A stretch of 50,152 bases of DNA from an uncultured Collinsella sp. (GCA_934630385.1 CAKTWE010000002.1:1-50152); one strand, 5' to 3'; positions 7,501 to 15,700 are shown, counted from the stretch's first letter. Made by a program: numbers and translations. The notes: generated from the sequence alone by a model not told the origin.

Positions 7501-9283
7501 CGGCAAGAAGGTCTACCCCTGGATCGCCGAGGTCCGTCAGTCCACGCCCGGCATCGGCCTGATCTCGCCTCCGCCTCACCACGATATTTACTCCATCGAG
7601 GACCTGGCAGAGCTGATCTTCGATCTTAAGAACGCCAACCCCGGCGCGCGCGTGTCGGTCAAGCTGGTCAGTGAGGCCGGCGTCGGCACCATCGCCACCG
7701 GTGTGGCCAAGGGTGCTGCTGACAAGATCTTGATCAGCGGCCACAATGGCGGCTCGGGTGCCGCTGCGCGCGACTCTATCTGGCATGCGGGACTGCCGCT
7801 GGAGCTTGGCCTTGCCGAGGCCCAGCAGACGCTGCTGCAAAACGGCCTGCGCTCGCGCGTGGTGCTCGAGGCCGACGGCAAACTCATGGACGGCACCGAT
7901 GTTGCCGTCGCCTGCCTGCTGGGCGCCGAGGAGTTTGGCTTTGCGACCATGCCGCTCATCTCCATGGGCTGCCTCATGCAGCGCGACTGCCAGCAGGACA
8001 CCTGCCCGGCCGGCATCGCGACGCAAAACTGCCGCCTGCGTCATGGCTTCCGCGGCAAGCCCGAGCACGTTGAGCACTTTATGCTCTTTGTTGCCGAGCA
8101 GCTGCGCGAGGTCATGGCGAGCCTGGGCTTCCGCACCGTCGACGAGATGGTCGGCCATCCCGAGTGCTTGCGCCAGATCGAGGTCCCGGGCAACCGCAAG
8201 GCCAACCTGCTCGATCTGTCGCCCGTGCTGGCGAGCGCGACCTGCGAGTTCGGTGCCCATATCCCGGGTGCCGACGGTCGCCACTTCCTGCCGCAGATGG
8301 CCGCGGACAGCGAGCTCGACAAGACGCTCGACTCCACGTTGTTTGTGCCCTATACGGCCGATGCCCGTGCGCACCTGCGTCCGATTCGCTTCCGCGCCGA
8401 TATCGCCAACGTCAACCGCTGCGTGGGCACTATCCTGGGCAACGCGGTGACCAAGGCGCATCCCGAGGGTCTGCCCGCCGGCTCCATCACCATCGATTGC
8501 GACGGTTCGGCTGGTCAGAGCTTTGGTGCCTTCCTGCCGCGTGGCATTACGCTCAACGTGTGCGGCGACGCCAACGATTACTTTGGCAAGGGCCTTTCGG
8601 GCGGCGAGGTGTCGGTGCGCCCCAACCCGCATGCGACCTACAAGTTCGACGAGAACATCATCGTGGGCAACGTTGCGTTTTTTGGTGCCACGAGCGGCCG
8701 CGGCTTTATTAACGGCCTGGCAGGCCAGCGTTTTGCCGTGCGTAACTCCGGTGCCACCGTGGTGGTCGAGGGCTGCGGCAACCATGGCTGCGAGTACATG
8801 ACGGGCGGTCTGGCGCTCATCCTGGGCGAGGTCGGGCAGAACTTTGCCGCCGGCATGACGGGCGGCGTGGCCTATGTCTTTGACCAATACGGCACGCTCG
8901 ACGCCCGCGTGAACCATGAGAGCGTGGAGCTCAAGGCCCCGACGGTCGACGAGCTGGCGCAGATTCGTGCGCTCATCCAAGAGCACGTGGACGCGACGCA
9001 GAGCCCGCGCGGCATTAAGCTGCTCTACAGCTTCGACTCGATGAGCAAGCACTTTGTGAAGGTCATTCCGACCGAGTACGAGCGCGTGCTGGCGATTGTC
9101 GCTGCGGCCGAGGCCGTGGGCAAGACGCATGCGCAGGCCGAGGAGTTGGCGTTTGACATCGTGACCGGTCGCGCGAGCGCCGCGGATGTCGCTCGCTTTG
9201 ATGTCGCGGGCGGTGCGGCTGGCGCGGGTGTTACGCCTGTGGCCGCTACCGATTCTGTTGCTTCGACCAAGAAGGAGGCGTAA
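4577..9283 (+). CDS. gltB: Glutamate synthase (NADPH) large subunit
   Basis: A 1568-residue protein, close to the family length of about 1500. It makes two glutamates from glutamine and 2-oxoglutarate with the GltD subunit. Domains in order: class II glutamine amidotransferase with nucleophile Cys21 in DACGIG (about 20-430), a central domain, the FMN-binding synthase barrel (about 850-1230) with GAKPGEGGHLPGKKV and GHNGGSGAAA motifs, and a C-terminal GXGXG beta-helix. Cys1132, Cys1138 and Cys1143 fit the [3Fe-4S] cluster. Residues 1-20 would be removed to expose Cys21. The ATG at 4577 follows AGGGGAGG at 4563-4570. gltD starts 5 bases after the stop. Confidence 0.97.
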   Translation: MQADSAQQQGLYRPEFDHDACGIGALADINGERHHQILDDALSILVNLEHRGGTGLEKNTGDGAGILFQVPHHFFRKEAQKCGQILPAEGDYGVAMLFFPQDDKGVEDARRVFEEGCAEAGVPLLFWREVPVDPHDLGETARACMPTILQAFLGRPADTPAGDAFERRLYVCRRTIEKKADAEFALCDKIFYVCSMSSRTIVYKGMLVATQMRRFFIDLNDAAVKTAVALVHSRYSTNTTPSWERAHPNRFIIHNGEINTLKGNVNWIRAREPNLYSPVLQHDLERVMPIINREGSDSAILDNVLEFLVMNGRPLTRAASMLLPEPWDHNDNLSEERRAYDAYQSMLMEPWDGPAAIAFTDGRTLGAALDRNGLRPARYYVTRDGRFMLASEVGTIEVSPENILTSGCLGPGQMLEVDFARGRVIYNNELRARYAKEKPYRDWIAEETLTVDVLDRPAAATPAEDAEVPAAVRMAKLGYHWDDVDEVVRPMAQQGKAPLASMGIDAPLACLSKKTRSFFDYFYQLFAQVTNPPIDALREHMVTSTTLYLGNHGNLLEDSRTACQLVRLERPLLSEEEFDRICAIDRVGFKTRRFRAVYRRDAGEGALQAALKQLAEDVEAAVRDGVNIVVLSDRAAAGEVPVPSLLAVGCVHNHLIRAGVRTFADIVVECGDAVSPHDFAALVGYSASGIYPYNAHACIRDLAARGDLDVTAEQGIANYNKAATAGIVSIMSKMGISTVQSYHSAQIFEAVGFTPEFVNAYFAGTVSRVGGMGVEDVEREQNERYDAALAILKSPAPDQLPTLGLTKWRPLGGEDHLIDPQTVYLLQTACREDSYDTFKEYSARLHRTGRAVRLRDLLDFDASGRTPVSLDEVEPALNIVRRFNTGAMSYGSISKEAHECMAIAMNRLHGRSNSGEGGEDPRRETPLANGDSKNSAIKQVASARFGVTSRYLCSAFEIQIKMAQGAKPGEGGHLPGKKVYPWIAEVRQSTPGIGLISPPPHHDIYSIEDLAELIFDLKNANPGARVSVKLVSEAGVGTIATGVAKGAADKILISGHNGGSGAAARDSIWHAGLPLELGLAEAQQTLLQNGLRSRVVLEADGKLMDGTDVAVACLLGAEEFGFATMPLISMGCLMQRDCQQDTCPAGIATQNCRLRHGFRGKPEHVEHFMLFVAEQLREVMASLGFRTVDEMVGHPECLRQIEVPGNRKANLLDLSPVLASATCEFGAHIPGADGRHFLPQMAADSELDKTLDSTLFVPYTADARAHLRPIRFRADIANVNRCVGTILGNAVTKAHPEGLPAGSITIDCDGSAGQSFGAFLPRGITLNVCGDANDYFGKGLSGGEVSVRPNPHATYKFDENIIVGNVAFFGATSGRGFINGLAGQRFAVRNSGATVVVEGCGNHGCEYMTGGLALILGEVGQNFAAGMTGGVAYVFDQYGTLDARVNHESVELKAPTVDELAQIRALIQEHVDATQSPRGIKLLYSFDSMSKHFVKVIPTEYERVLAIVAAAEAVGKTHAQAEELAFDIVTGRASAADVARFDVAGGAAGAGVTPVAATDSVASTKKEA

Positions 9284-9288
9284 GTGCC

Positions 9289-10770
9289 ATGGGTAAGCCC
9301 GGTGCTTTTCTTGATATCGATCGCGTGACCCACGAGCTTCGCCCCGTGGAGGAGCGCAGCCATGATTTTGATCCGCTGTACGTGGAGCTCGATGACGATG
9401 CACGTCGTGCCCAGGCGAGCCGCTGCATGATGTGCGGCGTGGCGTTTTGCCAGATGGGCGCGAGTTTTGGCAAGGCGCGCCCAAGTGGCTGCCCGCTGCA
9501 CAACCTGATTCCCGAGTGGAATGAGCTGGTGTACCGCGGTCGCTGGGACGAGGCTGCCGAGCGCCTGTCGCTCACATCGCCCATGCCCGAGTTCACGAGT
9601 CGCGTGTGCCCGGCGCTGTGCGAGGCCGCGTGCAACCTGGGTTCGGTCGATGGCCAGCCCACGACGATTCATGACAACGAGCGTGCGATCAGCGACCACG
9701 AATGGGCAAATGGCGGTCCGCGTCGCTTTGAGCCGGCGGGGGAGGGCGCACCCACGGTTGCCGTGGTGGGCTCCGGTCCTGCTGGTCTGGTGGCAGCATG
9801 GGAGCTCGCGCGTCGCGGCGCGCGCGTGACGGTGTTTGAGCGTGACGACCGTCCGGGTGGTTTGCTCATGTACGGCATTCCCAATATGAAGCTCGAGAAG
9901 TCCGTGGTCGAGCGTCGCGTGGTGCTCATGCGCGAACTGGGCATTGTGTTTGAGCTGAGCGCCGATGTGACGGACCCTGCGGTGGCAGCCAAGCTCGATG
10001 GCTTTGACGCTGTCGTGGTGGCTGCTGGTGCTCGTGCCCCGCGCGGGCTTTCGGCTGCGAACGTGGATGCTCCGGGCGTGGTGTACGCGGTGGACTACCT
10101 GACGGCTTCGACCGTGTCGGTACTCGACGGCGGCGAGCCCGCTATTGACGCACGCGGCCTGGACGTCGTGGTCATTGGCGGCGGCGATACCGGCAACGAC
10201 TGCGTGGGTACCGCGGTGCGTCAGGGTGCGCGCAGCGTGCGCCAGTTTGAGTTCTTGCCGGCGGCGCCCGATAAGCGTACGGCGAGCAACCCCTGGCCGC
10301 AGTGGCCCAACGTTAAGAAAACCGACTATGGCCAGCAGGAGGCCATTGACGCCATGGGCGGTGAGATGCGCGCCTGGGGTGTGGATACCCTCGAGGTGCT
10401 GCTGGACAAGAAGGGTGCGGCAGCGGGGCTGCGCGTGGTCGATCTGGACTGGTCGGCCGGCAAGCCGGAACGCATCGCGGGCTCCGAGCACGAGGTGCCG
10501 GCGCAGCTGGTGCTCACCGCCTGTGGCTTTACGGGTCCCGAGCACAGCGTGTTCGACGCTGTCGGCGTGCCCGTTGCCTCCGCTGGCCGTCCGCTGCCGG
10601 TGATGGCTGCCGAGGGTTCGCACCTTGCGGCCCGTGTCGACGGTGTCGCCGCGGATACCGCACCGGTGTACGTGGCCGGTGACGCCCGCAACGGCAGCTC
10701 ACTCGTGGTGAGTGCCATGGCCGATGCCCTGGCCTGCGCCGCCGAAGTCGCCGACGCGCTGGCGCTGTAA
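9289..10770 (+). CDS. gltD: Glutamate synthase small subunit
   Basis: A 493-residue protein that supplies electrons from NADPH to GltB. The N-terminal region has ferredoxin-like cysteines (Cys46, 49, 54, 68 and Cys107, 111, 115) for two [4Fe-4S] clusters. A first Rossmann motif, VAVVGSGPAGLVAAWELARR (near residue 160), binds FAD, and a second, VVVIGGGDTGNDC (near 295), binds NADPH. The gene follows gltB by 5 bases, with its ribosome site AAGGAGG inside the end of gltB, so the two are one operon. Confidence 0.97.
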   Translation: MGKPGAFLDIDRVTHELRPVEERSHDFDPLYVELDDDARRAQASRCMMCGVAFCQMGASFGKARPSGCPLHNLIPEWNELVYRGRWDEAAERLSLTSPMPEFTSRVCPALCEAACNLGSVDGQPTTIHDNERAISDHEWANGGPRRFEPAGEGAPTVAVVGSGPAGLVAAWELARRGARVTVFERDDRPGGLLMYGIPNMKLEKSVVERRVVLMRELGIVFELSADVTDPAVAAKLDGFDAVVVAAGARAPRGLSAANVDAPGVVYAVDYLTASTVSVLDGGEPAIDARGLDVVVIGGGDTGNDCVGTAVRQGARSVRQFEFLPAAPDKRTASNPWPQWPNVKKTDYGQQEAIDAMGGEMRAWGVDTLEVLLDKKGAAAGLRVVDLDWSAGKPERIAGSEHEVPAQLVLTACGFTGPEHSVFDAVGVPVASAGRPLPVMAAEGSHLAARVDGVAADTAPVYVAGDARNGSSLVVSAMADALACAAEVADALAL

Positions 10771-10801
10771 GGTAGTCGCCCACAATCGAATCAACAAGGG
10801 C

Positions 10802-10883
10802 TGTCCCCAACGGCCGGCACATAAGGATCGTCCCCAAGTGCCGGCAGCTGGGGACGTTCCTTATGTGTCGGCATCCGGGGACA
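10802..10883. repeat. 82-base REP-like palindrome
   Basis: TGTCCCC (10802-10808) and GGGGACA (10877-10883) are the outer arms. CACATAAGG/CCTTATGTG and CGTCCCC/GGGGACG are inner arms, and TGCCGGCA is the centre. The GGGGACGTTCCTTATGTG type of palindrome is of the kind dispersed by Y1 (REP-associated) transposases, but no such transposase is in the window. Confidence 0.7.
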
Positions 10884-11138
10884 CTCCTTGCGGGTTTGCG
10901 AGTGTTTTGCTCGTTTGTCGACGTCTAGCTGCTCATTTGCTGACGTGTGAGCTCGCGGCGCTTTGCTGTTTTCGTGATGGCTGCGGCCGATCGGCTTAAA
11001 ATCTCTGTATATTTATCTATGTCTACCTGCGGTTTTGTTCCAGCGCGCATATTCGGTCAAGCATTCCGTCAAGCATTTGGTCAGCATTTGGTTTGCAGTC
11101 GAGGCCCCGTTTCGTTCGCGCTGGCCGTGAGCATATGA
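10884..11138. other. Non-coding gap with a 12-base tandem repeat
   Basis: No convincing gene. AT-rich sequence near 11000-11030 includes TATATT (11008-11013), a possible -10 of the next gene. At 11053-11087 a 12-base unit occurs three times, TCGGTCAAGCAT, TCCGTCAAGCAT and TTGGTCAGCAT (last copy one base shorter). An open frame of 63 codons crosses it but has no ribosome site or recognisable protein. Confidence 0.5.
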
Positions 11139-11180
11139 CCTCCTCGTAAGCTCAAATCGAGGCCCATCGATTTGAGGAGG
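11139..11180 (+). promoter_or_regulatory. Hairpin that covers a ribosome binding site
   Basis: CTCAAATCGA (11151-11160) pairs with TCGATTTGAG (11167-11176) around GGCCCA. CCTCC at 11139-11143 can also pair with GGAGG at 11176-11180, the ribosome site of the gene starting at 11186. The leader could therefore control translation. Confidence 0.5.
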
Positions 11181-11185
11181 ACGCC

Positions 11186-11893
11186 ATGACTGACCAGGCT
11201 TGCAATCGAGCGCGTTTGGCCGAAGCCGTCGGCAACGATATTGCCGACATGGCTCACTTTTGGATGCTGCGGAAGTTCCAGTTTTTAGAGCCGGCGCGTG
11301 AGCAGTTCGAAATTATTGTCGACCCGTGGCTCAGCTATTGCGAGGAGCCTTCGCAAAGCGAAATCTTGGCCTACAACATGGCGTTTACCGACTGGCTGCT
11401 CTTTGAGCGCCCCTATTATCATGGTGCGACGCTGCTTGAGCTGTATGTTGACGAGCCGCCAGCGTTAATTTCTCCTGCTTCGCTTGGGCGACTTAAGCAG
11501 GTGCGTGACACGCAGCATTTCTCGCGCTTTGGCATTTTGGACAAGGATCCTGCGTCCGGCATGGTCGTGCTGAAGGACACGCGCACCGATCATCGCTTTG
11601 ATGTCTACGACCCGCATATCGTGCAAAAGGAGCATTGGAGCGACGGCGCGATTGCGGTGCGCCTCGCCTGTGTCGACGATGTCTGGCTGACGGCGGGACA
11701 GCTCTACCTGTATGACATCGCGCGCCTGAGTGACACGGCGGTCGACGGGCCGGGCGCGGTGCATCCCGAGGACCTAGAGGACGGTTTCGACACCTCGTGC
11801 ATCAGCTTCTTCTTACGGCTGGTCCGCGACATCATGGGTGCCCAGGGGCGCTACGTAAAGTCGCTCAACATTTACGAGCAGGAATGGGAGTAG
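11186..11893 (+). CDS. Conserved-looking protein of unknown function
   Basis: A 235-residue acidic soluble protein that I do not recognise. It has no signal peptide, membrane helix or known catalytic motif. It is rich in aromatic residues (for example FWMLRKFQFLE near residue 27 and YCEEPSQSEILAYNMAFTDW near 51), which suggests a compact folded domain. The ATG at 11186 follows GAGGAGG at 11174-11180, itself inside a hairpin. It stands alone between the gltD region and repeat array C. Nothing in its context points to a pathway. Confidence 0.75.
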   Translation: MTDQACNRARLAEAVGNDIADMAHFWMLRKFQFLEPAREQFEIIVDPWLSYCEEPSQSEILAYNMAFTDWLLFERPYYHGATLLELYVDEPPALISPASLGRLKQVRDTQHFSRFGILDKDPASGMVVLKDTRTDHRFDVYDPHIVQKEHWSDGAIAVRLACVDDVWLTAGQLYLYDIARLSDTAVDGPGAVHPEDLEDGFDTSCISFFLRLVRDIMGAQGRYVKSLNIYEQEWE

Positions 11894-11933
11894 GGGATGG
11901 GCAGTTGTCGCCTGCCTTGCCTTCTGCCTTTAT

Positions 11934-12151
11934 GTCTCGATCTGTAACGTTTAGGGACAAAAAACCGGTTTACCTGTTACAGATTGAGACGTTTGGCATC
12001 TGGCTGGGGGAATGTCTCAATCTGTAACGTCTACAGGCCAAAAGTTGGTCTTCCTGTTACAGATTGAGACAAAGAGGTGCAATGCTGCACGAATGTCTCG
12101 ATCTGTAACGTTTGGCGGCTGCTTGTGCTCGTAACTGTTACAGATCAAGAC
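11934..12151. repeat. Array C: three 57-base inverted-repeat units
   Basis: Units at 11934-11990, 12014-12070 and 12095-12151, with spacers of 23 and 24 bases. All three left arms end in CG (GTAACG) rather than CA. The last unit ends 53 bases before the restriction-like gene. No gene is seen in 11894-12204. Confidence 0.95.
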
Positions 12152-12204
12152 GTTTGTCGGCGGCGGCAACAGCGGCGGCGGTCCATTTCTCCGATGCGGT
12201 GGTG

Positions 12205-13248
12205 ATGAAAGTGTCTAATACCGTTCTTAAACACAAACATGCAACACGTAACACCTTGGCGCGGAATAGGATGCTTGCCAGGCTCACGGAGGCGGCTGAA
12301 CAAGGTGTGCTGCTTGTGACGCACGACCATGCCGAGCTCATGTGGCTGCGGCGTCATGTGGGAACCGATGATATTGTGGAGCCCGAGCCGTATTTGTTCT
12401 GCTTTCAACATGATTGGGATGCGCCGACGCCGGCGGAGCGAGTGCTGCGTACCATCAAAGGGCTTGCAGAGTTTCATCCCGATTGGGCGTTTTGGGGTTA
12501 TGACGCGGCACTTTTGTGGGGTCTGGAGGTGCCGAATGATCTGCTCGGGCCGCGTTACTTGGTCAAGACAGGTTGCTCGGTGCCGCTGAGTGCGGGATGC
12601 CGGCTGTTGCGTCCGCAGGCGGCGGGTGCACTTGAACAAGTCGACGGCGTGCAGGTGACGCCGTTTTGGCGCACGGTAGAGGATTGTCTGCTGCGCGCGC
12701 CGTTTTCGTATGGCCTGGCGATTGCCGATTCTGCGTTGCGAGCAAAGGGCGAATCGCGCGATGACTTTTGTGAGCGGCTTCGTATGGATTGTGAAGGTAA
12801 GCGCGGGTATCGCAGAGCGCAGGTAATCGCGTCGTATGCGGACGGGCTGTCCGAAAACGGCGGCGAGTCTCGTTTTCGGGCATTTTTTATCGCGTATGGG
12901 TTTCCGGTGCCGGGGTTGCAGGTGGAGTTCCGTGATCCACTCGATTCGAGCCAGATGTTTCGGGTCGATTATTTCTGGAGGCTCGAGGACGGGACGTGCG
13001 TGATTGGCGAGCTGGACGGAAAGGGGAAGTATTCCTTACAGAAGGACGGGGGTCGGGAGTCGGTCGACCCATTCGTGGCAGAACGTCAGCGGGAGTCCCA
13101 TCTGACAATGCTCGGACACAAGGTGCTTCGGTTTACGTTTGATGAACTTAAGAACCCGGGGAAGCTGGCTGAAAAGATGAGACTGGCGGGAATTCCGCAG
13201 TGGGCCGATCTGGCGGAGGAATGGAGACGGCAGTGGTATGGGCGCTAA
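12205..13248 (+). CDS. AbiEi-like / DUF559-type protein with a PD-(D/E)XK-like nuclease domain
   Basis: A 347-residue protein. The N-terminal half resembles the helix-turn-helix and AbiEi-like region found in many actinobacterial proteins annotated as type IV antitoxin-like (TRNTLARNRMLARLTEAAEQ, then VTPFWRTVEDCLLRAPFSYG). The C-terminal third looks like a Vsr/DUF559 nuclease core: ESRFR, RVDYFW, GELDGKGKY and the ERQRESHLTMLGHKVLRFTF helix-strand. Catalytic Asp, Glu/Asp and Lys are present in these motifs. The ATG at 12205 is preferred; an upstream start at 12112 would translate part of repeat array C. Repeat arrays of three units flank it on both sides. Nuclease activity is predicted only. 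Confidence 0.75.
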   Translation: MKVSNTVLKHKHATRNTLARNRMLARLTEAAEQGVLLVTHDHAELMWLRRHVGTDDIVEPEPYLFCFQHDWDAPTPAERVLRTIKGLAEFHPDWAFWGYDAALLWGLEVPNDLLGPRYLVKTGCSVPLSAGCRLLRPQAAGALEQVDGVQVTPFWRTVEDCLLRAPFSYGLAIADSALRAKGESRDDFCERLRMDCEGKRGYRRAQVIASYADGLSENGGESRFRAFFIAYGFPVPGLQVEFRDPLDSSQMFRVDYFWRLEDGTCVIGELDGKGKYSLQKDGGRESVDPFVAERQRESHLTMLGHKVLRFTFDELKNPGKLAEKMRLAGIPQWADLAEEWRRQWYGR

Positions 13249-13289
13249 GGGGTGCAACTGACGCGGATGTGGTTGTTCCTGCCGAGTTT

Positions 13290-13506
13290 GTCTCGATCTG
13301 TAACAACAAGGGGCCGTTTGGCCTCGCAACTGTTACAGATCGAGACAGAAGGTTGGCTGCCGCTAAAAGATCTCAATCTGTAACATCTAGAGGCCGAAAA
13401 CCTGTCCACCTGTTACAGATTTAGACGTTTGACGACAGGGCTGGAGAATATCTCGATCTGTAACATCTAACGGCCAAAATTCGACCCAACTGTTACAGAT
13501 TGAGAC
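13290..13506. repeat. Array D: three 57-base inverted-repeat units, 80-base period
   Basis: Units at 13290-13346, 13370-13426 and 13450-13506, spacers 23 bases each. With array C it brackets the restriction-like gene symmetrically. The rest of the gap, 13507-13655, is the leader of the amidohydrolase gene, with a TAATAAT stretch near 13611 as a possible -10. Confidence 0.95.
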
Positions 13507-13655
13507 ATTTCCCGGATGTCGCTAGGGTGGGACTGCAGTGCATTCCGTTCCCCGCATCTCCTCCTTTCTCCGTTAACCGATATGTCTGCAGCAATCCTGC
13601 CGCGCTGGGTAATAATGGACAAATGTTCAAGTTAATCGCGAGGGAGGAGCTCGAT

Positions 13656-15026
13656 ATGGCGACTGCCGATCGTTCCACGTTGTTTATCAATGCGACCGTT
13701 CTGGATGGTTCGGAACATATGGAGCCGCAGCCCGATATGGCCGTGGCCGTCGAGCGTGGCATCATCACCTGGATGGGACCGAGCGCTGTGGCCCAAGCTC
13801 CGGCGGGGGCCGAGGTCATCGACCTGGCAGGGGCGTATCTCATGCCGGGCCTCATCAATATGCACGTGCATTTGTGCGGCTCGGGCAAGCCGGTCTCGGC
13901 GGGTGATGCGGGCGCGTTGATGAAGAAGCTCGACAATCCCGTGGGCCGCGCCATCGTTCGCCACATCCTCAAAGGCAGTACCCAGCAACAGTTGGCAAGC
14001 GGCGTGACCACGGTGCGCGGCGCGGGCGACCCGCTGTTTGCCGACATCGCCGTGCGCAACGCTATCGACGCCGGCAAGTATCAGGGTCCGCGTCTGGTGA
14101 CGCCGGGAACGGGCGTCACGGTGCCGGGCGGCCATGGTGCGGGGCTGTTCGCGCAGGTCGCCAATACCCCCGCCGAGGCGGCCGAACAGGTGCGCGATCT
14201 GTATGCGCGCGGTGCCGATGTCATCAAGCTGTTCGTGACGGGTGGCGTGTTCGACGCGACCGAAGTAGGCGAGCCGGGCGTGCTGCGCATGCCGGTCGAT
14301 GTCGCCGCGGCGGCGTGCAAGGCGGCGCACGATACGGGGCTTCCGGTCATGGCCCATGTCGAGAGCACCGAAGGTGTGAAGGCAGCGCTTCAGGCCGGCG
14401 TCGACACAATCGAGCACGGCGCTCCGCTGACGCCTGAGATTCTGGAGCTGTACCGCGGCGCCGCGGGCACGCAGCTCGAGGGGCGCGCGCCGAGCGTTAC
14501 CTGCACGATCAGCCCGGCGCTACCGTTTGTGTTGCTCGACCCGGAAAAGACCCATTCGACCGACACGCAAAAGAAGAACGGCGACATCGTGTGCTCGGGC
14601 ATTATTGAGAGTGCTCGTGCGGCGCTGGATGCCGGCGTTAAGGTGGGCTTGGGCACGGACTCAAGCTGCCCGTTCGTGACGCAGTACGACATGTGGCGCG
14701 AGGTGGCCTATTTTGCCAAGTACGTGGGCGTGAGCAATGCCTTCGCACTGCATACAGCCACGCAGGTCAATGCCGAGCTGCTGGGGCTGGGTGACGAGAC
14801 CGGTACGATCGAGTGCGGCAAGGCGGCCGACATTTTGGTGACGCGCGAGAACCCGCTCGATGACCTGTGTGCTCTGCGTGAGCCAATGCACGTGATGTGC
14901 CGCGGCAATCTGGTGCGCAAACTCAAGGTGAAGCGTATTCTCGAGGTGGACGCCGAGCTCGACGCGATTATGGCCATGCCGGCCGAGGCGCTGGCCGAGG
15001 AGCTCGCCCGCGACGGCGTAGCTTAG
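13656..15026 (+). CDS. Metal-dependent amidohydrolase
   Basis: A 456-residue cytoplasmic hydrolase of the amidohydrolase superfamily (imidazolonepropionase/Xaa-Pro dipeptidase-like branch). Metal and catalytic residues are visible: His70 and His72 in HVHLCG, Lys191 in VIKLFVTGG, His234 in MAHVES, His254 in IEHGAP and Asp335 in LGTDSSCP. The N- and C-terminal beta-sandwich strands (for example ADILVTRENPLDDL) are typical. It probably cleaves an amide bond in a dipeptide or cyclic substrate; the substrate is unknown. The ATG at 13656 follows AGGGAGGAG at 13641-13649. It stands as a single gene ended by a terminator. Confidence 0.9.
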   Translation: MATADRSTLFINATVLDGSEHMEPQPDMAVAVERGIITWMGPSAVAQAPAGAEVIDLAGAYLMPGLINMHVHLCGSGKPVSAGDAGALMKKLDNPVGRAIVRHILKGSTQQQLASGVTTVRGAGDPLFADIAVRNAIDAGKYQGPRLVTPGTGVTVPGGHGAGLFAQVANTPAEAAEQVRDLYARGADVIKLFVTGGVFDATEVGEPGVLRMPVDVAAAACKAAHDTGLPVMAHVESTEGVKAALQAGVDTIEHGAPLTPEILELYRGAAGTQLEGRAPSVTCTISPALPFVLLDPEKTHSTDTQKKNGDIVCSGIIESARAALDAGVKVGLGTDSSCPFVTQYDMWREVAYFAKYVGVSNAFALHTATQVNAELLGLGDETGTIECGKAADILVTRENPLDDLCALREPMHVMCRGNLVRKLKVKRILEVDAELDAIMAMPAEALAEELARDGVA

Positions 15027-15060
15027 ACGAGACAAAGGGACAGCTCCGTTGCCGCATGCA

Positions 15061-15098
15061 AAAAGCCGAGGTCTCAACACGAGGCCTCGGCTTTTATT
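15061..15098 (+). terminator. Rho-independent terminator after the amidohydrolase
   Basis: AAAAGCCGAGG (15061-15071) pairs with CCTCGGCTTTT (15084-15094), followed by ATTTT. The A-run on the other side means it can also end the minus-strand gene at 15116. Confidence 0.9.
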
Positions 15099-15115
15099 TT
15101 CCTATGCTGTAGCTG

Positions 15116-15589
15116 CTAGGAGCGCGTCTCCATCTTGGCGTGGCACTTGGGGCAGGTGACGCGGATCTTGCCCTTGCCCTTGGGGACGGACAGCATCTGA
15201 CCGCAGTTAGGGCACTTAAGGTACGCAGTGGTCTTGCGGCCCTTCCACATCTTCTTGGCTGTTCGCTTGGCGCGCTCCAGGTCCTCTTTGCTGGTGCCGG
15301 CCGCGCGCGAGGCGTTGGCAGCTGCGGCGCCGCCGCCCAAGCTGGCGACGAACTTGCCTAGGCCGGGGACGTTTGCGGTCGCCGTCACAAAGGCATCGTT
15401 CTCCTTGCGGCGCGCGTCGATGTTTTTGGACAGGCCGCGCAGCACGCCGAGCACGATTACGGCGATGGCGATCCAGCTGAGCCACTGGATACGGGCCATC
15501 GATCCGATCATCGCGATGACGATTCCGGCAAAGCCCATCACGATGGTGAGTTCATCGGCGCCGTTGCGACCCTTCATAAAGTCATTCAT
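15116..15589 (-). CDS. Small membrane protein with a C-terminal zinc ribbon
   Basis: A 157-residue protein. Two hydrophobic segments (about 13-32 and 36-53: LTIVMGFAGIVIAMIG and WIAIAVIVLGVLRG) are followed by a basic linker and a C-terminal zinc ribbon, CPNCG at about 127 and CPKC near 147. The linker and tail are probably cytoplasmic. The ATG at 15589 is preferred because AAAGG lies 8 bases upstream; an ATG two codons earlier is closer than ideal. A REP-like palindrome separates it from csoR, so it may not belong to the copper operon. Function unknown. Confidence 0.8.
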   Translation of the reverse strand: MNDFMKGRNGADELTIVMGFAGIVIAMIGSMARIQWLSWIAIAVIVLGVLRGLSKNIDARRKENDAFVTATANVPGLGKFVASLGGGAAAANASRAAGTSKEDLERAKRTAKKMWKGRKTTAYLKCPNCGQMLSVPKGKGKIRVTCPKCHAKMETRS

Positions 15590-15635
15590 GCACATTGCCT
15601 TTCATTCGATATGCTGCACGCCCTTATACCCGATT

Positions 15636-15700
15636 TGGTGCAAGGGGGACAGGTTAATCTGCACCAATGTGGTGCAAACGTACCTGTCCCCCTTGCACCA
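15636..15700. repeat. 65-base nested palindrome between csoR and the zinc-ribbon gene
   Basis: Outer arms of 19 bases, TGGTGCAAGGGGGACAGGT (15636-15654) and its exact complement (15682-15700), enclose a second inverted repeat, TGCACCA (15660-15666) and TGGTGCA (15670-15676). There is no T-run. It looks like a REP/MITE-type element, unrelated in sequence to the 57-base units. Confidence 0.75.

Noticed and set aside
4553..9484. A 1643-codon open frame on the minus strand over gltB
   Set aside because: It mirrors the third-position GC bias of gltB, starts and ends without a ribosome site, and gives a low-complexity His/Ala/Gly/Val product. Treated as a shadow of gltB.
10947..11138. A 63-residue protein in the gap after gltD
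   Set aside because: No ribosome site, crosses a tandem repeat, and has no recognisable domain. More likely non-coding.
12112..12204. An N-terminal extension of the AbiEi-like protein
   Set aside because: It would translate the last repeat unit of array C, and its residues match nothing of the family; the ATG at 12205 is in frame and gives a normal start.
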